Positions 33,200 to 43,200 of a stretch of DNA of 64,000 nucleotides are shown one piece after another. The translations under genes and the position numbers were made by a program. The notes under the pieces were generated by a model. The model was not told the DNA's origin. It ran no database searches and was given only the letters and a program-made list of their open reading frames with translations. Every line of letters starts with the position of its first letter. Position 1 is the stretch's first letter. This DNA comes from Xenorhabdus nematophila ATCC 19061 (GTDB lineage Bacteria > Pseudomonadota > Gammaproteobacteria > Enterobacterales > Enterobacteriaceae): assembly GCF_000252955.1 (NCBI RefSeq), contig NC_014228.1, forward strand, positions 1,626,005 to 1,690,004, read 5' to 3'.

Positions 33200-36100
33200 T
33201 CATTGGGTTAAATAGTGGGTGGCCTCTTCTATTGTTAATTTTCCGCTTTTCACTTCTGCCAAAATCGCATCAATATCAATTGGGTGATTGAGTTCAGGCA
33301 CACTCATTTTTGTGCCGGATTGTTTATCTAAAATCCAATTTGCTAATGTATGAACATTTTGATGCTCATAAAGGAGTGTTGCTTTCTCTGAAAATTGATA
33401 GTGTTTGTTTATCATATTGATAAATTCTACGCCGAGAATTGAATCCAATCCCAGATCACTAAATGTCATTTCTGGCATAATTTTCTCTGCATCAATAAAA
33501 AGCACATCTGCAAGAGCCTGACCTAAGAATGCTTCAATGGATTGCTTTTCAGCGAGTTGATTTGATGTACTGACCCTAGGAATTGTTTTTATCCGTGTCT
33601 CTGTGGGCACATCAGCGGTCAGTAACGAAGTTATATGATTTCCCAGACTAAGCGGTGTACTGAACTGCCAGAGCTCCGTCGCCTTAAGAGACAAGTGGTA
33701 CTGTTTGTTAAGAATATTGATCAATTCCACGCCGAGAATCGAATCCAATCCCAAATCTGCAAAAGAACGGGTCACATTGATAGTCTCCTCTGGAAGGAAT
33801 AACACATTTGCAACACTATTAACCACAAATGAAATAATTTCGCTGTCGGTTATTTCTTGCTGATGTATCACGTTTGACGCCGTTTCTGAAATAGTCATAG
33901 AAACTGTACCGTGAGCTACTGGCGAGCCTGAAGTTAATGGGCGCAACCGTACTTTATAAGATGAATTCATGATGGGGTCCTCTTGAAGAGAATGCTCAGA
34001 ATAATTTACAGATTCAGTAATAGCGGATAGAACAGGCTGATCTACAGCGCTGCCAGCAAGTGATTGAACAGAATGCTGTTCAAATGAACGATACTCAGAC
34101 CCTACTCCGGGCAGTTCACGTGAAAAAAATCCCGATTTTTCCAGATAACGGATTTGAGTATCATACCAATAACGTTGCCTTTCAAATGGATAAAGTGGTA
34201 ATGACAGCCGTTTTCCCCTCTCAAATATATGATGTTGTTCGAACCAGTCAACTTGCTCTCCCTGCAACCAGGAATGCAACAAGTTATGCCATTCCATCGC
34301 TGACCACTGATGAAATGTCCCTTCTTTACGGATAATGGCATCATCCTCCTGACCTTCTGCCGCCCGTTTTATCAATGTGAGCAATTGTTCAGTGTTTTCC
34401 GCTACGATGGCTATCCGACAAGCAAAATCGCTGCGTGAAACCGCCGCAGTCCAAGCGATATCTGCCAGAGGATGGTGATATTCAACCTGCTTTTCCCATT
34501 GCCGGAGCAACTTCTGCAAAGCGTCAGGTGTTTTGGCTGACAGCATGACAGGAAGAGGACTTTTAATACGGGTATCCACCCGTTCAGCACCGGCAATGTA
34601 ATCGCTTAACACGACATGAGCATTAGCTCCACCAGCACCAAAAGAGCTGATAATGGCATAGCGTGGCCGTTTCGGATGGCTTGGCCATGACTTGTTGGTG
34701 GTTTGAACCTGAAAAGGCGATGTTGCAAAATCAATCGCGGGGTTAGGTGGAGTAGCGTGCAAACTGGGGACTAATTGCTGGTGTTTCATCTGCAATAGAA
34801 CCTTAGCCAATGCCACAATTCCTGCCGCTGATTCAAGGTGCCCAACATTAGACTTCACGGAACCAATCGGGCAACGATAATCTTGTGGCAGGGTAAACCG
34901 TGAAAAAGCACTTTGGAGGCCTCGTATTTCGATCGGATCGCCTAAGGCTGTACCGGTACCGTGGGCTTCAATATATTGAACATCCGCAGGGTTGATCTTT
35001 GCCCGGTTTAATGCCCGAGTAATCAGATTCGCTTGTGCCCGGGGATTAGGAACTGTGTAGCCGTTAGTTTTTCCACCATGATTAACAGCGCTTCCCTTAA
35101 TCACCGCATAAATATGGTCGCCGTCACGTATCGCAGCATCCAAAGGTTTAAGCAAAACTGCACCAACCCCCTCACCTGCAACATAGCCATCCCCCCCTTC
35201 TCCAAAACTGCGACACCGGCCATCGCCAGACGCGAAACGCCCTTGTGCCAACATAAAATATTTATTAGGGTGAATTGAAACATTGACGCCACCAGCAATA
35301 GCAACCTGACAGCTGCCATTGAGCAATGATTCACAAGCAACATGCAAGGCGGTAAGAGAGGAAGAACAGGCTGTATCAATAGCCATGCTGGGTCCCTGAA
35401 AATCAAAAAAATAGGAAACCCGGTTTGCAATGGACCAATAACTGCTGTTAGCAAGTATTGGCATGCCCCTGAGGCGTTCTTCCGATTCATGAAGCTGATA
35501 TTCCCCGTACATGACACCCACAAAAACCCCAATATCTCTGTCTGCTTCTGTTCCGTTTATCAAATTCTTGGGGGAATAACCGGCATCCTCAATGGTATGC
35601 CACGTCGTTTCCAGAAATAATCTGGCCTGCGGATCGATAATACTGGCTTCACGTGGGGATATATTGAAAGCCTGAGCATCAAAATGGGTGACATTACGTA
35701 AAAAACCTCCCCAGCGGGTAAAGGTTGTATCCAGACGCTGCCTGTCTTGATCAAAAAATCTCATTCCATCCCAACGCTCAGAAGGGATTTCTTCAATGCA
35801 ATCTTTCCCGTCACACAGATTCTGCCAAAATTCATCCAACGAATCAGCTTGAGGAAAACGTCCACTTAATCCGATAATCGCAATATCCTGTGAAGCAGAA
35901 AGCGGTTTTTTCTCTTCTGCTGTTATTGCGTTGCTCGCCTGATGTTCAACGGGTTGTTTATTTGCCTCCGCAGCAATATTTTTCTTATCGCCCGGAAGTG
36001 AGCCATATTCTTCAACAATCGCTGACGCCAACTCAGCAATAGTATTGTTTTCAAACAATAGCGTTTTTGAAATTTTACCGAAGGCCTTCTCAAGTTGATC

Positions 36101-39100
36101 GCTGATTTGGATCACGATTAAAGAATCGATACCTAATGCGTCAAATTCGTCATTTTCAGTAAAAGTACCGAGAACCCGCCGGGTTTCTTTGGCAAATAAC
36201 GCCATGAGGTAACGTTTCATCTCTTCTGTGGCGCCAGATACAGGGTCAGGCTTATCCGTAAGTAATGAGGGGTTTGTATCCTGTTGTTTTGCCGGTTCAA
36301 CTTGCTGAAATTCCGCCCGTTCCAATGAAAAGGATTGCCTCAGTTTTTCTTCTTCTCCCTGCAATATTGCAACACTACTTTCCGTATTTGTTGCCAGCAA
36401 AGTGGACAGTATCGCCATGCCGGTTTCGCTTTCCAGGGGTTTCATACCCAGCTGTGACAATATGATTTGTTCTTCCTCAGCTAAGCGCATTCCTCCATCA
36501 CGCCACCAAGGCCAGGATACTGCAAGGCTCTTTCCCGGTGCGCCTTCTGTCATTCGCTGCTCACAGAAGCCGTTTAAAAATCCGTTTGCGAACGCATAAT
36601 CACTTTGGCCTGCATTACCAAATGTTGCAGAGACAGAGGAAAAACAACAGAATAGTTCCAAATTTGCCTTTCGTGTTACCCGATCTAACACATGAGCACC
36701 GAGAACTTTGCTCTGAATAAGGTCATACGCCCCATCCAGTGGTTTGCGAACCAAATAACTATCCTGTAATGTGCCAGCCAGATGAAAAACACCTTTCAAT
36801 CGAGATAAATACGGCAGCAATTCTGTTGCTACTGCGATTTCATCAGTAATATCGACCGATAAATATCGCCAATGAGAATGATGTTCTTCAGCAAGCGATG
36901 TCATCTCATCAATAATCTCAACGGCATCGGCGGGTGATTGTCTACCCAGTACAATCACTTCAGTATCAGGCTGACATAACAACTGACGTGCGAGGATCTG
37001 CCCCAACCCTCCCAATCCTCCCGTGATGACATAGCATCCTGATAGAGAAAAACCAAACTCAGGCAGTAACGGTAACTGTTGTGTAACCAGTCGGTTACGC
37101 CACCAACCATGATGACTGTCTACATATAATAACGGTTCCTGACTGCCACTCGCCGCTAGCCAAATATCTGTAATGTGAATGGGTACATCGCACACACAGA
37201 TTGTAATATGCAAAGATCGTTTTTCTTTATTGAGTGTTTTGGCTAATGAAGCCACCGCTCCGGCAAGAGCTTTTTGTTCTGAAAGAAGAGGAATGAGTAG
37301 ATGTAACGAGGTTTTCCCCAACGATTTTAACAAGGCTTGCAGCATTGGAAACAGCAATTTCACTGCTGCCATGGCTTCACAGCCGATCAAGCGTAAATCG
37401 ACAAGATGGATGCCTTCATCTGATGCATTTTCCTGTAGCAAGCGTTGCCAGTGTTCAGGCTGGTTAAAATCGCACAATGTACCCACACCATCGGGTTGTG
37501 CCTGATACCAGGTTGCCTTACATTTTTCTGCGATTTTCAGCGGCAAGGAATGGACATTATGCAGACAAATTAACCCTGAATGTTTTCCGACAAGGCTGAT
37601 ATCATATTTTTCCTTCTGTGCGTGAATTTGTAAAATTCCCTCATCCGGCACAGGATTTTTACTTTTAATCTGCCGCTGAGTAAATCCGCGTATCACTGCA
37701 ACAGATTGGTTCTCTTCATCAGAGACAACAATATCGTAATGGCGTCCAGCCTGAGTCGTGGCATGTTGCTGCGTGAGTACCTGCAAAGAGTCGGCGGGTT
37801 GATAAAGCGTTATGGAATCAATGCTGAAAGGAATAAATACGCCTTGAGCCAGTTCATTCTCATTTAATGTGCCAATAACCGTTTGTAATAAGGCATCCAG
37901 TGTATAGGGGGTCCATTGGGTAGCTCCGGGCAATTCACCCCGGATATAACTTAATGACTCATGGTTACCCTTATGCAATGAAGTAATCTGTTGAAAATAC
38001 TTGCCATACTCAATGCCAAACCGAGAAAAAAGTGTATAAATTTCTTGTCCTGACAACTTTTGATCACAACGCTGTGTTATTGCCGACCAGTCAGGTAACA
38101 AAAATGCCGTTTCTTTATCACCCTCAACCGGTATCCGTTCTAAATAACAGCGGCAGCATAGCGTTTGATCATGATAGACTTCCGCCTGATAGTGGCCATT
38201 TTGTTGTAAAACCAAGGTCACCCGCAAAGTGAGATCATTATCCCCCCATAACGGTGACATAAACAAAATGTTACGCAGATTAAACGGATACGACAGGCGT
38301 TCTTCTGCCAGCCTATGGATATAATATAAATAAGCCATGGCCGGCAACAATGTTCTTCCCCCTACCCGATGCTGCATCAGTAAGGTATCGTTTATTGCCA
38401 ATGTATAATTTTGGCTTATCGGTGTTTCATCCTGTACAGCAACGGGGTCAGATAAATCAGGTAAAATAGTCTCTGAGTCGCTCTGTACTGGTAAAGGCCA
38501 CTCCACCGGAGCAAAAGGATATCCCGGTAACGTAATATGCTGGCCACCTGTTTCGGGCATGTGCTCCCAGTCGATATCAAAACCTGAACACCACACCTTA
38601 GCGAGTTCTTCCCAACGCCCTTGTTGCCAATAACTTTGCTGTTGTGCCACTGTCAGCTTCATGGACAGGCTTGACGTAAAATCAGCAGAATGCCAAATAT
38701 TTTTCAGGACGTTATGCTGGAGATAATGGCTCATGTTTATACACAGTTCTTTTAATCCTGAAGCCACGAAAATAATCCGGTGTTCAAAAGCCGCACGCCC
38801 ATGCTGGAGAGAGTAGGCAATATCGACACAACGTAAATCTGAACGGCGTACAAATACCAGGAATTGCTCAAGAAGTTGTGTGAGTTGTTGTTCATTTCTG
38901 GCACTGAAAGGAAATAAAAGCTGAGTCACAGAAGCACTTGGTAGGCGCTGCCGCTTGGGTGGCTCTTCCAGAATGACATGGGCATTAGTACCACCGATCC
39001 CAAATGAACTAATACCCAGACGACGAACGTCTTTTTCATCCAATTGCCATGGCTGGCCTGATTCTGATATGGCAAAAGGTGTTACTGACAAGTCGATATT

Positions 39101-40234
39101 CTGATTAACGGTGCCAACATTGATCTGCGGCGGGATGGTTTTATGCTTCAGCATCAGTGCACCTTTGAGCAATCCCGCCATTCCGGCAGCTGTATTGCAG
39201 TGACCAATATTCGCTTTCACGGCTCCCAGATAAATTTTCTGATTCTTGGTATGGGAAAAGACACTGTTCAGGCCAGCTATTTCTATCGGATCTCCCATTT
39301 TAGTGCCCGTACCATGGGTTTCAATATAACCAATATCCTCTGCTGTAAGCCCTGCAACAGCTAATGCTTCTTCGATAACATTGCGCTGCCCGACTGCGGA
39401 TGGTGCGTAATAATCGTTCTTGTGAGAACCATCATTATTGACCGCAGAACCACAGATAACTGCATAAATCATATCGTTATCTTGTATGGCATCATCAAGA
39501 CGTTTCAATACAACCCAGCCCATGCCATGCCCAAAAATTGTGCCATCAGCAGCATCAGAAAATGGGCGGCACACCCCCTCCTGACTGAGAATCAAATCGC
39601 GGCTAAAGATATATCCGGCAGCAGGAAAATGTAAGGAAGCCGCACCAACTAAGGCCATATCACTTTCTTCATTAATCAAACTTTCACATGCCAGATGGGT
39701 TGCTACCAGTGAGCTGGAGCATGCGGTCTGAACCGACAGACTGGGACCTGTAAATCCCAGTTTGTAACTGACACGTGTTGCAGCAAAGTCTTTATCATTG
39801 CCTGTAAAACGGAAAAAACCGGGTGCATCGAGATCGGCCAGTGTTACAGGTGTATACAATGTGTTTTGCCCGACAGATACGTATACACTCACCAGGTAGT
39901 CACATCGTTCAGGGACATACCCTGCATCTTCCATGGCATGCCAGGCGCCTTCAAGCAACAGGCGTTGTTGTGGATCAAGCAGTTCAGCATGCAGTGGGCT
40001 AAAACCGAAAAACTCATTATCAAATTGGGTCGCACCTTCGATGACTGAGCCGACCGGGACAAACTGAGGATTTTCTAATCTCTGTCTGGTGTGACCCATT
40101 GCTGACATTTCCTCAGCTGAATAACGACGAACAATGCTGTGCCCATCTTTGAGCATTGCCCAAAAATCCTCACCATTACGAGCAGTACCATAACGGCAAG
40201 ACAAACCAATAATCGCTATTTTGTTATTCAACAT
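33200..40234 (-). CDS. Trans-AT polyketide synthase: KS-DH-KR-ACP / KS-ACP-ACP
   Basis: 2344 residues from the ATG at 40234 (MLNNKIAIIGLSCRYG), which overlaps the preceding gene by 11 bp with GGGAG upstream; the open frame extends 28 codons further but those codons lie in the upstream gene. Order: KS1 (1-430, Cys in TACSSSL near 171, HGTGT, NIGHCN), DH (about 600-870, HRVGGRTLLP), KR (GGLGGLG near 1075, Tyr in QSDYAFAN near 1213), ACP (GIDSL near 1368), KS2 (about 1450-1880, DTACSSSL near 1621), then two ACPs (LGLDSILGVE near 2163 and 2262). No AT and no thioesterase, so malonyl is supplied in trans. The tandem ACPs lack the Trp that marks beta-branching ACPs. Confidence 0.93.
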   Translation of the reverse strand: MLNNKIAIIGLSCRYGTARNGEDFWAMLKDGHSIVRRYSAEEMSAMGHTRQRLENPQFVPVGSVIEGATQFDNEFFGFSPLHAELLDPQQRLLLEGAWHAMEDAGYVPERCDYLVSVYVSVGQNTLYTPVTLADLDAPGFFRFTGNDKDFAATRVSYKLGFTGPSLSVQTACSSSLVATHLACESLINEESDMALVGAASLHFPAAGYIFSRDLILSQEGVCRPFSDAADGTIFGHGMGWVVLKRLDDAIQDNDMIYAVICGSAVNNDGSHKNDYYAPSAVGQRNVIEEALAVAGLTAEDIGYIETHGTGTKMGDPIEIAGLNSVFSHTKNQKIYLGAVKANIGHCNTAAGMAGLLKGALMLKHKTIPPQINVGTVNQNIDLSVTPFAISESGQPWQLDEKDVRRLGISSFGIGGTNAHVILEEPPKRQRLPSASVTQLLFPFSARNEQQLTQLLEQFLVFVRRSDLRCVDIAYSLQHGRAAFEHRIIFVASGLKELCINMSHYLQHNVLKNIWHSADFTSSLSMKLTVAQQQSYWQQGRWEELAKVWCSGFDIDWEHMPETGGQHITLPGYPFAPVEWPLPVQSDSETILPDLSDPVAVQDETPISQNYTLAINDTLLMQHRVGGRTLLPAMAYLYYIHRLAEERLSYPFNLRNILFMSPLWGDNDLTLRVTLVLQQNGHYQAEVYHDQTLCCRCYLERIPVEGDKETAFLLPDWSAITQRCDQKLSGQEIYTLFSRFGIEYGKYFQQITSLHKGNHESLSYIRGELPGATQWTPYTLDALLQTVIGTLNENELAQGVFIPFSIDSITLYQPADSLQVLTQQHATTQAGRHYDIVVSDEENQSVAVIRGFTQRQIKSKNPVPDEGILQIHAQKEKYDISLVGKHSGLICLHNVHSLPLKIAEKCKATWYQAQPDGVGTLCDFNQPEHWQRLLQENASDEGIHLVDLRLIGCEAMAAVKLLFPMLQALLKSLGKTSLHLLIPLLSEQKALAGAVASLAKTLNKEKRSLHITICVCDVPIHITDIWLAASGSQEPLLYVDSHHGWWRNRLVTQQLPLLPEFGFSLSGCYVITGGLGGLGQILARQLLCQPDTEVIVLGRQSPADAVEIIDEMTSLAEEHHSHWRYLSVDITDEIAVATELLPYLSRLKGVFHLAGTLQDSYLVRKPLDGAYDLIQSKVLGAHVLDRVTRKANLELFCCFSSVSATFGNAGQSDYAFANGFLNGFCEQRMTEGAPGKSLAVSWPWWRDGGMRLAEEEQIILSQLGMKPLESETGMAILSTLLATNTESSVAILQGEEEKLRQSFSLERAEFQQVEPAKQQDTNPSLLTDKPDPVSGATEEMKRYLMALFAKETRRVLGTFTENDEFDALGIDSLIVIQISDQLEKAFGKISKTLLFENNTIAELASAIVEEYGSLPGDKKNIAAEANKQPVEHQASNAITAEEKKPLSASQDIAIIGLSGRFPQADSLDEFWQNLCDGKDCIEEIPSERWDGMRFFDQDRQRLDTTFTRWGGFLRNVTHFDAQAFNISPREASIIDPQARLFLETTWHTIEDAGYSPKNLINGTEADRDIGVFVGVMYGEYQLHESEERLRGMPILANSSYWSIANRVSYFFDFQGPSMAIDTACSSSLTALHVACESLLNGSCQVAIAGGVNVSIHPNKYFMLAQGRFASGDGRCRSFGEGGDGYVAGEGVGAVLLKPLDAAIRDGDHIYAVIKGSAVNHGGKTNGYTVPNPRAQANLITRALNRAKINPADVQYIEAHGTGTALGDPIEIRGLQSAFSRFTLPQDYRCPIGSVKSNVGHLESAAGIVALAKVLLQMKHQQLVPSLHATPPNPAIDFATSPFQVQTTNKSWPSHPKRPRYAIISSFGAGGANAHVVLSDYIAGAERVDTRIKSPLPVMLSAKTPDALQKLLRQWEKQVEYHHPLADIAWTAAVSRSDFACRIAIVAENTEQLLTLIKRAAEGQEDDAIIRKEGTFHQWSAMEWHNLLHSWLQGEQVDWFEQHHIFERGKRLSLPLYPFERQRYWYDTQIRYLEKSGFFSRELPGVGSEYRSFEQHSVQSLAGSAVDQPVLSAITESVNYSEHSLQEDPIMNSSYKVRLRPLTSGSPVAHGTVSMTISETASNVIHQQEITDSEIISFVVNSVANVLFLPEETINVTRSFADLGLDSILGVELINILNKQYHLSLKATELWQFSTPLSLGNHITSLLTADVPTETRIKTIPRVSTSNQLAEKQSIEAFLGQALADVLFIDAEKIMPEMTFSDLGLDSILGVEFINMINKHYQFSEKATLLYEHQNVHTLANWILDKQSGTKMSVPELNHPIDIDAILAEVKSGKLTIEEATHYLTQ

Positions 40235-43200
40235 CAGAAACTCCCATTTTATTATTTTGTGCCAGACGCTGTTTATGAGCTTTACGTAAATCACGTCGAC
40301 TGAATGTGGCTGTTTCACGGGTGGAAGGTGTGTCGGTAAGACCGACAGAAAGTTGATTATTTGCTGGTGGATTTGCTGGTGGTTGTGTGAGCAGTTCTAC
40401 CTGTTTGTCAAACAGCGGATGGGTGAATAAGTCAACAACACGTATTGAAGCGCGGGGGAAATGTTGTTTAATCTCAGCATACAACCGATTAACCAACCAT
40501 GAGTTTCCGCCATTTTCAAAAAAACCAACCTTCGGGTTGAATTTCGTAACAGAAAGAACACGACACCATAATTGATACAATGTTTGTTGAATCGCAACAG
40601 GATTGACAACAGAAGAAGTATCATTGGGCACTTCGTTTGAAAATAGTGAAGCCATTTGCTGAGCCAGCCAGATTTTTACCTGTGTTCTGTCTATTTTCTG
40701 GTTTGGCGTTAATGGCAATGAATCGATAACATGCCAGAAATCAGGAATCATCCAATCCGGCAGTCTCTGTCGGGCCATGCGCTGAAGATAGCGGGTTTCA
40801 ATGGGGATATCCGCAACATATACCGCATGCAGTGCCGCTTCCGATCCTAAACCATGAAGCAAAACCACCGCCTGTTTCACACCGGAAATATCAGTGAGCA
40901 TCACTTCTATTTCCCTTGGTTCTATCCGATGGCCACGCAATTTAATCTGATCATCGTTACGCCCGACATAAATCAGTTTTCCTTTCTGTCGGCACACTAA
41001 ATCACCTGTCAAGTAGTATCCTCCCTGATGTAAACCAAATTGAGGGTAATTTATAAAACGTGTTTCATTGAGTTCTGGGTGGGCAAGATATCCGGCTGTG
41101 ACGCCTGCCCCACCGATTAACAATTCCCCGACTGCCTCAGCCTCCACTGGCATTCCATGTTGATCGACAATTTCTATCAGGGTTTCCCCTAATGCTTCTC
41201 CCAATACAACGGGGCTTTCTTTTTCCAGTCTGGCAAACGTGGACCAAATGGTTGTTTCGGTTGGGCCATAAACATTCCATAGTGCCTGACTGCGTTCCAG
41301 CAACGCTTCTTTTAAGGAAAACGAAAGTGGTTCACCCCCACATAAAATCCGTAGATTACATTTGCCTTTCCAACCACTGTCTATCAATAGTTGCCAAGCT
41401 GACGGCGTTGCCTGCATGACGGTAACGGATTGTTGCTCCAACATATGAGCAAGCTCATCTCCCCGCTGTAGCACATGATCAGGCGCCATAACCAGCACAC
41501 CACCAGGCCGGAGCAATGGAAGGAAAATTTCCAGCACAGAAATGTCAAAACTGATAGTGGTGGTTGCCAACCAAGCATCATGAGGCTGCCAGCCAATTAA
41601 TTCGGCAACAGTTTGCAGGCAATGAAGTATATTGCCGTGCATCACCTGAATACCTTTGGGCTTTCCTGTACTCCCTGAAGTAAACATCAAATAGGCGATG
41701 CTGTTCTCATTGTGCGAACGCCGTACTTCATGACAAACAATATCGGAGATTAATTGTTCCACTGTCAGAACGCGCGATGCCAGAGCAATATTTTCACTGA
41801 TAACCACTTCAGCGCCGCTTTCCTGCAAAATATAGCGTTTACGCTCCTCAGGAAACGCCGGATCTATGGGAACATAAGCTGCACCAATGGTCAGAATACC
41901 CAATAAGATGGCCATCAGTTCAGCGGAGCGTGGTATAGAGACGCCAACCAGATCGCCGGGTTTGATGCCTTGTTGTAAAAGGTGTGCTGCTACCCGGCGC
42001 CGCATTTGATCCAATTCTGAAAAACTCACCCGCTGCTGCTGGAAAATCAAAGCACATTGATTAGGGCGTAACCGAACCTGCTCTTCAAAGACACCGTCAA
42101 GGGTGAAAGCATGAGATTGACACAATGGCAATAAATCCGCTGCCGGTTGGTCGATAATGCGCAACAGGATTTGCAGCAGACTACGATAATTTTCCTGCAA
42201 CAATTCTTCATCAAACAAAGAGGCTCTGACATTAAAAAGCAATTGCAATGTTTTTTCAGACTCAGTGACTTCAAGTCCAAGTGCGTAGTCACCTTGCTGG
42301 CCACGCATCCAGACAACATCATGAAGAATATTCCGGGAGGATGAATTCCCCCGGCGATAAGAAAAGGTAATTTCAGGTAATGCTGATTCAGCGTGTCTGT
42401 TTCGCAATTCAGCAACAATATCAGTCCATGCGACCTGCTCCCATTCCATCACCTTCAATGTGTTATCACGGATTGCTGCCATCAGTGCAGGGATATTATC
42501 TGATGTGGTCAGATCAACAGGTAATGGTAATACATTAATGAAAGCGCCTGTGCTGGTCTTATAATCCGGTGAAGGACGCCCGTAAACCGGAAGCGCAACG
42601 GTAAATTGCTTTTGCCCCGCCTGACGGCTGACCAACACACTAAACGCCCCCAAAAGCAGTGTATAGAGATTCGTATTGAGAGATGAAGCTACTGTTTTGA
42701 GCTGTTCTGTCAGCCAAGAACCCAGTGTGAAATGCCCCTGAATCCCCCGGTAGTCATAATCACGCCGTTGATAAGCTTGCAAAGGTGGAATACCAGCCAG
42801 ATTTATGGCTTCAACAAATTCACGCGCCTGTATTCGATGTTGATCGCGATGTTGATTTTCCCACCGCAAGAATTCTGCCATGGTTTTTCCTGCCATAGGG
42901 GGCGGCATTTCCTGACGAGCGCAAGACAGATAACAACGTTCAAGATCATCAATCAGAAGCTCAACGGAAATACCATCTAAAACTGCATGATGAGTAGTCA
43001 GCTGTAACCATGTGCAGCCCATTCTGGCAGCGTTATGCCACAACACTATTTGAAGCGGTGCCGCATCATATTGTGGTTTTTGTTCCCCTTCCGTTTTTAT
43101 TTCTGTCAGTAATTCGGAAAAAATCCGATCACTCACATCAATTTCACGCAAAGGGATAGGGGATGGTTGAAAAGTGACCCGCAATCCTTCATCAGCTTCA

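Noticed and set aside
33640..33780. Tandem ACPs as beta-branching carrier proteins
   Set aside because: The diagnostic Trp six residues after the modified Ser is Leu in one and Phe in the other, and no HMG-synthase cassette is in the window.
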